Of a stretch of 64,000 nt of DNA, positions 54,740 to 64,000 are shown in pieces; position 1 is the stretch's first letter, and each line of letters starts with the position of its first letter. The stretch comes from Cordylochernes scorpioides. Lineage: Eukaryota > Arthropoda > Arachnida > Pseudoscorpiones > Chernetidae. The notes below the pieces were generated by a model, which was not told the DNA's origin, searched no databases, and saw only the letters and a list, made by a program, of their open reading frames with translations. The position numbers and the translations under genes were made by a program. Location: contig CP092863.1 in the NCBI GenBank assembly GCA_030710605.1, positions 64,603,572 through 64,667,571 of the forward strand. The letters run 5' to 3'.

Positions 54740-55888
54740 TCAGAGTAGCCAACAAGTTGGTCTTCTCCAGGTGAAGAGAATTCCCATGTGTGGAGTGCCT
54801 TTCAGATAACGGAAAATATTCTTCACTGTTGTACAATGTGCAGGTCCTGGATATTCTAGGAATTTACTCACTTGTGAAACTGCATAAGTGATATCTGGAC
54901 GTGAAACACATGATGCAAACATAAGGGATCCAACAGCTTCTCGAAAAGGGAATTTAGGCATCTTTTCCTTTTGTTCTGGAGTAGGACAGTCCTTCTTTGT
55001 TAAGATGACAGAAGGATCCATAGGCACCGAAGCAGGAATACAGTCAGCCATATTAAATTTACTCAAAATTTTGTCAATATATGATGACTGGTGAATGAAA
55101 ATACTTGCCCTATCTTCTGACTGCTCTATTTGTAGCCCAACAAAAAAGTTAACACTTCCAGATGTAATTTCAAATGCGTGTTCTAACTCATCCATTATAA
55201 TAGCTATTGCCTCTTTATCTTTAGATAGAATAATTCCATCATCAACATAGAGAGCTAAGATAACATTTGAATCATTGTGTGTTCCAATGAAAATGCACGG
55301 GTCGGCGTCTGATGTTTTGAAATTATGGCTATTCAAAAAATTGGTAAATTTCTTATTCCAATTTCTAGAAGATTGTTTAAGACCATACAGACTTTTATGT
55401 AATCTATAGCAGCTATTATCATCTCTCTTGTAGCCTTCTGGTTGTTCAAGATAAACAAGTTCCTCTAATTCGCCATTGAGAAAAGCTGTCTTTACATCGA
55501 ATTGCTTAAGAAACATTCTTTCAGAAGCAGCGTGTGATAAAAGAATGCGTAACGAATCATACCTGACTACTGGGCTAAACGTATCGAAATAGTCAACATT
55601 TTTGATTTGAGAATAGCCTTTTGCAACTAATCTGGCTTTGAACCGTTGAATTGTACCATCGGACTCCGTTTTAATTTTATAAACCCATTTACAACCGATA
55701 GGTTTATGACCATCTGCCAAACGTTCTAAAGTCCATGTTTTATTTTCATTTAATGCATCAATCTCTTCATCCATGGCTAATTTCCATCTTTCTGAATCTG
55801 AACTCGCCATTGCATCCACATAGTTACTGGGTTCATCAGCGAGCGCAAAGTTACATTGGCTATTTGAAACTTTAGAGCGTGTTATCAT
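54740..55888 (-). pseudogene. Copia reverse transcriptase
   Basis: 382 codons. RT motifs: HKPIGCKWVYKIKTESDG, RFKARLVAKGYSQ, FDVKTAFLNGELEELVYLEQ, YRLHKSLYGLKQSSRNWNKK and the catalytic ALYVDDGII. It ends out of frame shortly after RYLKGTPHMGILF. Would copy the element's RNA inside virus-like particles. Confidence 0.9.
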
Positions 55889-56121
55889 TGGATATGCGAA
55901 CTGATATCGGATACTGGCGGCATTTCCTGCACTGGAATGTTTGCTGTCGCAACTGGTGATTCATCCGGAGCGCTGTTAATCTGAAATATTATTTCTTTTG
56001 GTTTGGTAGATTCTCTATCTGAATGTGGAGTAGTTTTCTCATCGAATGTGACATCTTTAGAAATTCTTATTTTTTCTAGTTTTCCAATCCCATAATCTAA
56101 AATTTTTGCTTGTATTCTCAT
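55885..56121 (-). pseudogene. Copia integrase-RT linker, shifted frame
   Basis: 78 codons linking integrase to RT. It picks up the conserved ISKDVTFDEK motif that should follow the integrase C-terminus; a frameshift near 56100 separates it from the ORF above, and a further stop follows before the RT ORF. Confidence 0.75.
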
Positions 56122-57898
56122 AACCTAAAAACATAAGTTTTATCGATTTATTATCCCACTTTTTACGGTTTTCTTTGGGAATATGCATATAAGCATTACA
56201 GCCAAATATTTTATAGTTAGCTACATTAGGCTTTGTGCCAAAGAAAAGTTCATAAGGTGTCGTTCCAGGGGTTTGCTTAGTCGCACTTCTATTTAGAATA
56301 TAAGTTGCTGTGTTACATGCCTCAGCCCAAAAAAATCCTGGAAGATTTCGTGAATTTAGCATGGACCTGGCTGCTTCCACAATCGTACGATTGTCTCTTT
56401 CTATACGTCCTATCTGTTCGTGCACATAAGGTGCAGTGAACTCGTGAATTATCCCAAATCTTTTACATAAATCTGCAAAATTATCGCTTTTGAATTCTAG
56501 CGCATTATCAGTCCTAAGAACTTTTATCTTATTTCCAGTTTGAGTATAGATTAGAGTAGCATATTCTTTGAATATATCTAGCACATCTGATTTGTTTTTA
56601 ATAAAATAAATATGGCGATAACCACTAAAGTAATCTTTAAATAAGCAGAAATACAGATATTTACTTAATGATTGAGTCTGCATTGGGCCACAAATATCAG
56701 CATAAATAAACTCACCTAGCTGGTAGTTTTTGCCATCTGAGGGATAGCACGACTTTCTATGGGCTTTTCCAAGTTGGCATCCTTCACAGAAGAAAAATTC
56801 TCCCTCTAAATCTTGAGGCTGCAGACCATCCACCAATCCTTTGGTCGCCATCTCTCGAAGTGTAGCAACTGGAAGATGCGCAAGTCTCTCGTGCCACAAC
56901 TGAAGCTTGTTCTCGCTGGTGATGTAGCCTTGTGATGATGACGTAACCTTGAAGAGCATCCTGTAGAGGTCGTCATGACGCACTCCTACGGCTTTTAGGT
57001 CATTATCCATGAAGATCTGTAGCTTGTCATGTTTGATAATGACGTTGAATCCTCTTCTTGTGGACGTAGAAAGGCTATACAAATTTTTCTTTAGTTGCGG
57101 CGAGTAGAGCACATTTCTTATGTACGTATTGTACCATCCACCGTCAACGTAGGCTTGAATCTCGATGTCTCCCATGCCTTCTGCAAGTAGTGTCGAGTTG
57201 TCTCCCAAGTAGATTGGATGATCACTGGTGAACGGCGTGTAGGTCTTGAACCACTCTCGTCGAAATGTCATGCTGCAGCTTGCACCGCTGTCAGCATACC
57301 AAATATCATTGGGCTCTACTTGATTATCGCACAAAATAAGTCCATAATCACTTGAACTTCCTTTTGAATCATGAAGATTTTTGGATTTATTTTTCTCATT
57401 AGCTAATCTTTTTCTACATTCGCGGCTCCAATGTCCAATTTTGTGACAATAGTGGCATTTAGTGTTCTTCTTGGCATCTTGAAAAGAACGTTGTGTATCT
57501 TTAGGCTTCGTTCGTGCTTGTCTGTGTAATAAGGCCTCATCTTGTTTAGAAGAACCGCTTTGTTGATTCCTTGTTTCTTCAATCAAAAGTCTTGCAGTTA
57601 AATTGTTAAGAGTTTGAGCTTTCGGATCTAACGATTCCCACGCTGCAACAAAGTAGCGCATACTCGAAGGCAAAGTATTTAAAATTTTTGCTACCTTTTG
57701 ATCTTCCGTTATGGTTCCGCCCATTTGTGAAATTTGTGCAGAAATATTTTCAATTTTTGCTATGTAATCACTTATTGTTTCCGATGTCAATCGTGCATCG
57801 AAGAATTGTTGCCAAAGTAGGCCAATAGTAAATTCGGATTTTTGTTCATGAATAGCAAGTAATTTCTGCCACATTTGTGAAGCGGAAGTACAGTTCAT
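56057..57898 (-). pseudogene. Copia gag C-terminus, protease and integrase
   Basis: 613 codons. UBN2-type gag end (NCTSASQMWQKLLAIHEQKS, ILNTLPSSMRYF), zinc knuckle CHYCHKIGHWSREC (CX2CX4HX4C, about 150), protease WYADSGASCSMT (about 200), GAG-pre-integrase region LWHERLAHL ... CEGCQLGKAHR (HHCC), then the integrase core with D,D,E at ADICGPM, RTDNALEF and GRIERDNRTIVEAARSML. Frame is open except at its ends. In frame with the upstream gag piece but separated by a stop. Confidence 0.9.
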
Positions 57899-57904
57899 CA
57901 GGGG

Positions 57905-58177
57905 CTAAAGAAACCTTAATTCGATTGCCTGTGATAATAACATCCTTGCCTTAACGTCCTTTGATTTCCAATTCTGTAGTGAACTTTCAGAGTTACTGTC
58001 GGAGGAAACAACATTCGGCTTTATTTCTAAGCCTTCCAATAATTCTAGTAATTTTTGTTGTTCCAAAAGAAGCCTGAATTGGAATTTCCATAGTGAAAAG
58101 TTTTCACCATTAAAAACTTTAATCCTTGAAAGACAATCTTCGCTCATCTTCTTTGTCTTGGAATCGGCCAACGACAA
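57905..58177 (-). pseudogene. Copia gag N-terminus, ends at in-frame TAG
   Basis: 90 codons from ATG at 58177; includes RIKVFNGENFSLWKFQFRLL, the usual Copia gag opening. A TAG at 57905-57907 interrupts the same frame that continues at 57898, so this is a nonsense change, not a frameshift. Confidence 0.85.
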
Positions 58178-58263
58178 AAAGAAACTAGGGTTATGGTTGG
58201 CGGTTGACGCCTAAACTTCGAGCAAAACAAAGGCTTACTCACTGCTGGCGGTTAATCCTTTTA

Positions 58264-58294
58264 GGCGCAGTGGTAGCGTGCTGGGCCCATAACC
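58264..58294 (-). promoter_or_regulatory. Copia primer-binding site matching initiator tRNA-Met 5' half
   Basis: Directly inside the 5' LTR. The plus strand reads GGCGCAGTGG-T-AGCGTG-CTGGGCCCATAACC, i.e. the tRNA-iMet sequence itself from the D-arm through the CAU anticodon. The minus (element) strand is therefore complementary to it. Drosophila copia is known to prime with a 5' half of tRNA-iMet; here the match is about twice as long as the usual 15 nt. Confidence 0.8.
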
Positions 58295-58515
58295 AGTTGA
58301 AGTTTGAGATTGAATCAAGGTATAAAAAGATTATTTATTAAACAAAGTAACTTAAAACAAGATGTTAAAGTAGCAACATTTTAAAGGCAAAAAGATATAG
58401 GAAGGCGAGAGACAAAGACTGAATATATTGACGTCGACTGCAGCGCCGCCGCGGCCGTTGATTGGTCGATCCTCCAATGCTCCATGATTGGTCGATTTTG
58501 ATCGCTATTCCAACA
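58295..58515 (-). repeat. Copia 5' LTR
   Basis: 221 bp; differs from the 3' LTR at its inner terminal base and at two positions in the GATTGAATCAAGGTATAAAA stretch. Confidence 0.88.
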
Positions 58516-58568
58516 ACAGTAATGCTGGAAACTGACTTGAAAATTATGAATTGATAAATCAATACCTT

Positions 58569-58909
58569 TGTTGCAGGGATCAGTAGAAATTGAGTCACAA
58601 CGTTGGATGGCGAGGCCTAAGTTAGAAAACAGTGATGAATAATTTAATACTTATTGAAAGAAATATTTATTTAAAAATCACACAAATTAATATTAATACA
58701 AATATTATTCAAAACAATTATTAAAATTTATGAGAGATAGTTCTTTTTCAGGCCTGTCAAAACCAAACGTTAGCGTCGAGACAGTTTGTTTACCGGAATT
58801 GCGAGGGTAATCCTTTTTCTGCTCGCGCATGCGCGGGGGGGGGGGGGGGGGGGGGAGCGGGGCAGTGTTGCCAGCGTCGGTTGGTCCAAAAGTACCTATT
58901 TTTGCGTCA
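58569..58909 (-). repeat. Pao/BEL 3' LTR (left edge uncertain)
   Basis: The right edge is placed at GCGTCA|CTCTCCCACC, where the minus strand has a purine tract followed by TGACGC. The left edge is a guess at TGTTGCAGGG; the 5' LTR lies outside the window, so ends and TSD cannot be confirmed. Contains a 21-G homopolymer at 58835-58855. Confidence 0.45.
58835..58855 (+). repeat. Poly(G) run of 21
   Basis: Homopolymer inside the presumed BEL LTR. Could form G-quadruplexes and is prone to assembly error. Confidence 0.9.
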
Positions 58910-59057
58910 CTCTCCCACCTTGACCTTTAGAACTTTGCTATAAGGTCAATATTAATTTAAAAAACAAAGAAGGAATTATCTCAAATCTAACAGAATGTTT
59001 TATGATTAAATTTTCTCTCAAACTTCAATTAAACCTAATCGGTAACTTGACTCTTCT

Positions 59058-59420
59058 TCAAGAACGCGTGTAAACTTTCCCTACTTTTACTGGAGTAGTT
59101 TTCTCTCGCACTGACGCGGACTCCACACCGGATGTTTTCTCCCTGACGATCTCATCCTCCGCTGGCTTAAGCTCCCCGTCGCCTTGCTCTACGTCCTCAG
59201 ATGGTACTTCAAGTGGGAACAATCGTTGCACTGCACGCTTCATGAATCCAGACTTAGTCTTAACTTCCACAAGTCTTCGCACATTGTCAGTTCCAGGAAA
59301 CACCTTCGTAATCTTTCCCATAGGCCAGTTTATTTGCTTCCTGTTTTCAACCTCCACAAAGACGATATCTCCAACTTTTAACTGTCGTTGTTTCTTGCGA
59401 TTGTCGTGATGCACCAACAA
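59058..59420 (-). pseudogene. Pao/BEL DUF5641 C-terminal domain
   Basis: 120 codons: LKVGDIVFVEVENRKQINWP, GKITKVFPGTDNVRRLVEVK, MKRAVQRLFPLE; the standard C-terminal chromo-like domain following BEL integrases. In the same frame as the integrase ORF, separated by a TGA near 59490. Confidence 0.85.
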
Positions 59421-59492
59421 TCCTAGGTACTCGCTTCTGAACCTGAATTCTTTCAGGAGTCGTTTGCGTTTCTCATAGCTCTTCCCAAAGTT

Positions 59493-60227
59493 TCACCTGA
59501 ATTCATTTAGATCAATCTCTCCTTCAGTTCTTGGTTCTCGAAGGAACATCTCTGGGGTTAATGGCACAAGGTCATCATTGTCCTCAGCAATGTAGGTGAG
59601 TGGTCGCGCGTTGATAACTCGTTCACAGTTTTCGAGGATCGTCACCATTTCTTCGTAGTTGACAACACGTTTTCCCAGCAATCTTCGAAGCAGCTTTTTG
59701 GTGAGTCCAACAATTCTCTCGATCCAACCTCCCCACCACGGTGCTGCCGGAGGATTGAGCTTCCATTTCACTCCAAAATTAACTCGATAAAGCTCATTCC
59801 GGAGTCCAACTAGATTCGTCCCATTATCTGAGTAGATGACTGCAGGGCAACCTCGTCTTGCTACGAACCTCTCTACTGCTCCCACCAATGCTTCCGTCGA
59901 TAAGGAAGTCACCAGTTCGAGGTGGACCGCACGGTATACGCCACAGGTGAAGATGACGAACCAAACCTTCTGTCCATCTTCCAGATATAAAGGTCCTCCG
60001 AGGTCAATTCCTGTCACCTCAAAAACCACAACATCTCGTACGCGATGTTGAGGCAACGATGCTTCTGGTACGTCGACTCGCTTGGTTTCAAATCGTCGAC
60101 AGCGAGGACATTTATGAATTACATGACGAACTAGTTGTCGAGCTTTTGGAATCCAGAACTTCTCTCTTAGTACTGATCGCAGCGTCTGGGCTCCACAGTG
60201 GTACATTTTCTCGTGGACTGATTTCAC
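59493..60227 (-). pseudogene. Pao/BEL integrase
   Basis: 244 codons: zinc domain (VHEKMYHCGAQTLRSVLREKF ... CPRCRRF trimmed here), integrase core with D at VTGIDLGGPL, D at VIYSDNGTNLVG and E at WWGGWIERIVGLTKKLLRR. The open frame begins within pol after a single-base frameshift near 60225. Ends at TGA after LNEFR. Confidence 0.88.
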
Positions 60228-60229
60228 AA

Positions 60230-62118
60230 TTAGCTCTGTGACCGGATGTTGGGATCAAAATTGGCAATCGGAACAGTTCATCGTCATTTCGATTCACTAT
60301 CCTCGTTTTCACTCTCCATAATCCTTCTTTATCTTGGAACGCGTGTAGCTGCTTCATCTTGGGATCTTCCTCACCGATCGATTCACTCTGTATTATTTTA
60401 ACTAGGGACTTTTCAGCACTGTCTAGCTCCTCTTGTGAGATGATATCTCCTTTGTATTCAGAGGGCTTGAAACGTAGCATCCACGCGATTACTCTCAGTA
60501 TTTGTGTTAGAGTCACTTCACGTTTTCCCTCGTATAGATTCAGATACCATGGATTCTCCTCGGGCTTTTTGGCTACAAATCCAGCCACCACAGTCTTCCT
60601 CCTCTCTTCTTCAATGGCTTCCAGATCATACTGTACTTTTGATACTGGCCAGTCTTCTTTCTTTTCCTGAAGCCATTTTGGTCCCTCCCACCATCCGGAT
60701 TTTGTGAATTTCGATGGGGATTCACCACGGGATGGGAGATCTGCTGGATTGTGTTCCCCTGCGACATGGTTCCAATCTTCACTCTTCGTAAGTGTGATCT
60801 CCTTGACACGGTTGGAAACGAACTGAGCCCAATTCTCTTGTTGTTGTATCCAGTATAGGGCAGGACTGGAGTCTGTCCAACATTGAATCTTCTCCGGACT
60901 TTCTTCTAAATTTTCCAGAACATGCACCAACAGTCGTGCTCCAATCAAACAGGCTAATAGTTCCAGTCGTGGAATCGTGATCCTCTTAATAGTTGCCAGT
61001 CGATTTCTTGCTTCAACGAATCGCACTACTATGACTGACGCATTCTCTATTCGCATGAAGATCACCGTTGCGTACGCTATAGCTGAAGCGTCACAAAACA
61101 CGTGCAATGTTGTTCTTCCTTTGATAGGTAAGATCCATCGAGGTATCTTGATCTGATCCAATTCTAAAGCTTGCTTCCTCCATTTTATGAACTCGACCCA
61201 TCTGTCTTCGTTCAGCGGTTCATCCCATGATTTATTCTCCTTCCAAGCATCTTGAACCATCTTCTTAATCTTGATTGTAGCTGGACAGGTAAATTGAATC
61301 GGATCAAAAATGCGATGGCAGGCTGACAAGATACTTCTCTTTGTGATTGATTTTTCTTCATCTATATTTTTCAATGACTGCACATTAATGGCAATAGTGT
61401 CAGTCTGAAGGTGCCATTTCGTACCCAAAATAGAGGTTGGATCTTGTTCTGTGATTCCAGGTTCATTCCACATCCAGTCTCGTAACTCAAATTTGGCTTG
61501 CATCATGATGTCGGAGGATTCCTTGATAATTTTTTTGACATCGTTTGTAGATGACAAACTAAGAATGCAGTTGTCGACGTAAAAACTTCGGGCAAGAAGT
61601 TCTGCGCACCTATTATCTTGAAACTGCGGCAGGCTCAAATGATACTTAATGGTTGCAGCTAGCAGAAAAGGACTTGAGGTAAGGCCAAAGACTACTCGAC
61701 AATGCCTGTAAAATTTTAGTGTCTTCTGGTCCTTTTTCCACCAAAGGAACCGAAGGTATTCACGATCTTCTTCTCGAACCTGAATCTGGAGAAATGCTTT
61801 TCGTATGTCTGCAATGATGCCATACTTTCCAAGTCTAAACCGCAAGAGCAAATCAGGAATGAGCTCAATCAGGTTGTCTCCTTTTTCCAGACATTGATTT
61901 AATGATAGGAGCCCCTTTTTCTTGCAACTTGCGTCGAATACTGGACGAATAGGAGTGGTGTGACTATCCTTGAACACTGGGCGATGAGGAAGATAACTGC
62001 ACTCCTCCCATTTATCCTCAACTTCCTCGATGAATGTCTCTTTTTCCCACTCCTCAAAAATAGTATCATACTTCTCATACAGCATCTTGCCCTGGACATT
62101 CCTTGTTGTAGTCAGCAA
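60230..62118 (-). pseudogene. Pao/BEL reverse transcriptase and RNase H
   Basis: About 630 homologous codons. RT: PVFKDSHTTPIRPVFDASCK, ADIRKAFLQIQVREEDREYL, VVFGLTSSPFLLAATIKYHL and the active-site SFYVDNCILS, with Asn where most RTs have the second catalytic Asp. RNase H: TTLHVFCDASAIAYATVIF, RLELLACLIGARLL, CWTDSSPALYWI, VAGEHNPADLPSRG. The last 35 codons of the open frame (to 60112) are read out of frame. Confidence 0.88.
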
Positions 62119-62133
62119 TCTATTTTCTGTAGT

Positions 62134-63432
62134 TCAGCGATTGACCGGAACTGGTGAATGTCCAGCTATCCATGGTAGTGACAAGATGTACCTTCCGCTT
62201 TCGTCTCGTTTCACAGTCTCCTTGAAATGAGTGTTGGATGCTTCGATTAAATCTTTCCTAGATTTTGTTTCTGCTGCATCCATGATACCAAGCACATCTA
62301 ATTTCCATAAATCCTGAACGTCGAAACTGTTAACGTGAAATGAAGTCACGATCAGGCATGAATCTTCCATGTCTTTCCCTATTGCTGGTCCCATTACTGT
62401 CCACCCCAGCTTGGTTTCTGTCGCCACAACTCCATTTTGCAATATTTGCATTCTGCCTGTCAGAATGCTGCTAAGCAAGTCTGAACCAATCAACATGTGG
62501 ATTGATATCTCTTCTCCTTGGCATATGTCAGTCAAGTTGATCCCTCGAGTTTTTAACTCATTGAGTATAGTATGATCCTGTACTTGACTGATGTGTCCGC
62601 AAATTACTTCCTGATCCAAGAATTTGAGATCATCCATGTATTCGTTGTTGAGGCTGGAAACGTTTACTTTGTACCCATTGTTCTTCTTTTGACGAATTTC
62701 TCCGCCTCCAAACAGATTGTGAGTAAGTGTAACTTGCTGCACTCTCTTTAGGCCCAGTGCGTCCACCATTCTCTTTGAAATATAGGACCGCTGGGATCCA
62801 CAGTCAAGCAACACTCGAACATTATGCTTCCCCTTTGGTCCGCTTATCTTGACTATCAGAGTTTGTAGATAGACTCCTCCTACGGTAGCGTTGTTTAAAG
62901 TTGTTGACGTGAATTGATTGGCGGTCTCTTGCTTTGTTGCAGGACTTTCCCCTGAAACCTTTAGTTCCGCTTTTTGGAGATGAGAAGTCTTCTGGGCTTC
63001 CAAAGTAGGACACATAATGGGGTAATGCTTCCCTCCGCAGACAGGACAACGTGGCTTAATCCGGCATTTCTTGAATCCGTGGCCAGGAAGCAGGCACCAA
63101 AAACAAACATTCTTCCCTTTAGCCTTATCTTTCTTCTCTGGTAGATGCATCCGCTGTCCACTGTAGCATTCTTGACTCGGGTGACCATTCCCACAAAAGA
63201 TGCAGTTGTTTAGCATCTGAGTGGTGTTGGCAAGGTCAGAAGCCGTCGGCATTTTACTTCCAGTATTCTTCTTAGAAATAGATTTCCTGTTTGATCGATC
63301 ATCCTTCGCATCTTGATTGTTGTCGATCTTGAACGCTGCTTTGGCCATATTCACTCGACTCTCGCCCTTTACTTCTGTCTTCAAAAACGTCATGAGTTGT
63401 GTCAACTTATCCTGTACTCCTCTTCCGCTCAC
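62134..63432 (-). pseudogene. Pao/BEL zinc knuckles and DUF1758 aspartic protease
   Basis: 432 codons. Zinc-binding cluster near residues 77-145 (CIFCGNGHPSQEC, CFWCLLPGHGFKKC, CPVCGGKHYPIMC), then the protease with RVLLDCGSQRSYI (DCG in place of the usual DTG/DSG), LIGSDLL and ETKLGWTVMG. It ends at a TGA beyond SPVPVNR, after which the RT region continues in the same frame. The apparent start is a GTG inside the polyprotein. Confidence 0.88.
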
Positions 63433-63444
63433 CGTATATTGACT

Positions 63445-63975
63445 TCATTCCCATACTCTAAGGGTGTCCTCTGGTAGCGCTGATTCGACGAGTGGGTACA
63501 GCATAGCCGCAAACTTGTCACGAGCGACGCCCAATGTTTCTAATGCTCGCAGTTTTGTCTCCAGTCTATCGTAAAGCTTCACTACAGACATCTTACCTTC
63601 GGCTCTCACATTCTGAAGCACATTCTGAAGCAGGTCACGTACATAAATCTCAACAAGCATTTCATCCTCTCCAAAACGTGATTTGATATACTCGATGACT
63701 TTAGGGTAGTTGTCGGCACTCGGTGGAAAACTTTCGACTGCTTCTCTTACCTCGGAGTTCTCGGCGGTGGCTTGAAAGAGATACTGAAACTTAGTTTCTG
63801 GAGGCATCTGTGGATCCCGGTCAATCGTGCTGAACTGACTCCAGAATGTAATCCATTCTCTTGGTTCTCCCCCAAACTTCTTGAACTCCAGCTTCGGTAG
63901 TTGATAGTTCATTGCTGCTGTGCCGCTGATTGTTATAACGTCATCCTTTACCGCAAGAGCCTCGTAATCAGTCAT
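63445..63975 (-). pseudogene. Pao/BEL gag (DUF1759)
   Basis: 176 codons from ATG at 63975; an in-frame stop 21 bp upstream supports this start. LPKLEFKKFGGEPREWITFW, FQYLFQATAENSEVREAVES and LYDRLETKLRALETLG are typical of DUF1759 gag. Ends in TGA after LRVWE; the same frame continues at 63432. Confidence 0.87.
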
Positions 63976-64000
63976 AATGTTACTGAAATTATCTTCCTAC

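Larger units (their letters stand above)
54064..58515 (-). mobile_element. Ty1/Copia LTR retrotransposon, nearly complete
   Basis: 4452 bp with TSD ACAGT on both sides (54059-54063, 58516-58520). LTRs are 221 bp: 54064-54284 (3') and 58295-58515 (5'), with only about three differences. Domain order gag, protease, integrase, RT, RNase H (integrase before RT) defines Copia. A CT-rich stretch at 54285-54297 is the complement of the polypurine tract. The primer site is described separately. One in-frame stop and two frameshifts make it non-autonomous despite young LTRs. Confidence 0.93.
58569..64000 (-). mobile_element. Pao/BEL retrotransposon, 5' end beyond window
   Basis: Domain order DUF1759 gag, zinc knuckles, DUF1758 protease, Pao RT (Peptidase_A17 region), RNase H, integrase, DUF5641 identifies Pao/BEL. 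Three in-frame TGA codons and one frameshift disrupt what would be a single polyprotein of about 1600 residues. Confidence 0.92.

Noticed and set aside
59058-63975. TGA codons in the BEL element as selenocysteine or recoding sites
   Set aside because: No SECIS-like element or readthrough context visible, and the element also has a frameshift; simple decay is enough.

Overview
This is a eukaryotic, AT-rich, intron- and transposon-dominated window from an animal, probably an invertebrate. Arthropod is my best guess, with low confidence, from the mix of mariner, Helentron, Pao/BEL, Copia and Gypsy elements and the style of the LINEs. Only one host gene can be recognised: a tRNA-dihydrouridine(20) synthase (DUS2 family) split into small exons separated by multi-kilobase introns. 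Everything else is mobile DNA or unassigned intron.

The dominant structure is a very large imperfect inverted duplication. Positions 1-17.3 kb (arm 1) reappear in reverse complement at about 19.0-40.6 kb (arm 2), on either side of a run of exactly 100 N (18895-18994). Arm 1 carries DUS2 exons 5-9 on the + strand. Arm 2 carries exons 5-8 on the - strand, continuing from exons 1-4 at 51.3, 48.5, 43.3 and 41.1 kb. Coding differences between the arms are tiny, while several transposons are present in one arm and cleanly missing from the other. The simplest reading is two haplotypes joined head to head across a scaffolding gap; a real inverted duplication is the alternative.

Elements specific to arm 1: a LINE tail with a Helentron nested in its poly(A) (5.25-7.40 kb), a mariner (8.25-9.58 kb), and a 640-bp insertion carrying a tRNA-Thr-like sequence (13.5-14.2 kb). 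Elements specific to arm 2: a second Helentron derivative and a 5'-truncated LINE with RNase H (20.8-23.9 kb), a LINE tail (30.9-31.4 kb), a Gypsy element with identical LTRs (34.2-37.9 kb) and a composite insertion near 38.6-39.0 kb.

Outside the duplication (40.6-64 kb) lie the 5' half of DUS2, tRNA-Gly-bearing repeats, many MITEs, a nearly complete Copia element (54.06-58.52 kb) and most of a Pao/BEL element running off the right edge (about 58.57-64 kb).

Shared interspersed families, with local names: SINE-A (tRNA-like head, tail ending GGGATAAGC-A(n)); LINE-R (RNase H LINE, tail GGGGATAAGAAAC); LINE-T and SINE-F (tail GAGTGGAGATAAGAAAGAAG); MITE-P1 (ends TACAGTAGAACCTCC) and MITE-P2 (ends CAGTTAAACCTGTC), both pogo/Tigger-like; Fb-H, foldbacks with a hammerhead-ribozyme-like core; Fb-G and Fb-L, other foldbacks; Rt-C, repeats ending in CCCGGGC motifs. 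Family names for the small repeats are mine, and repeat edges are approximate unless a target-site duplication (TSD) is given.
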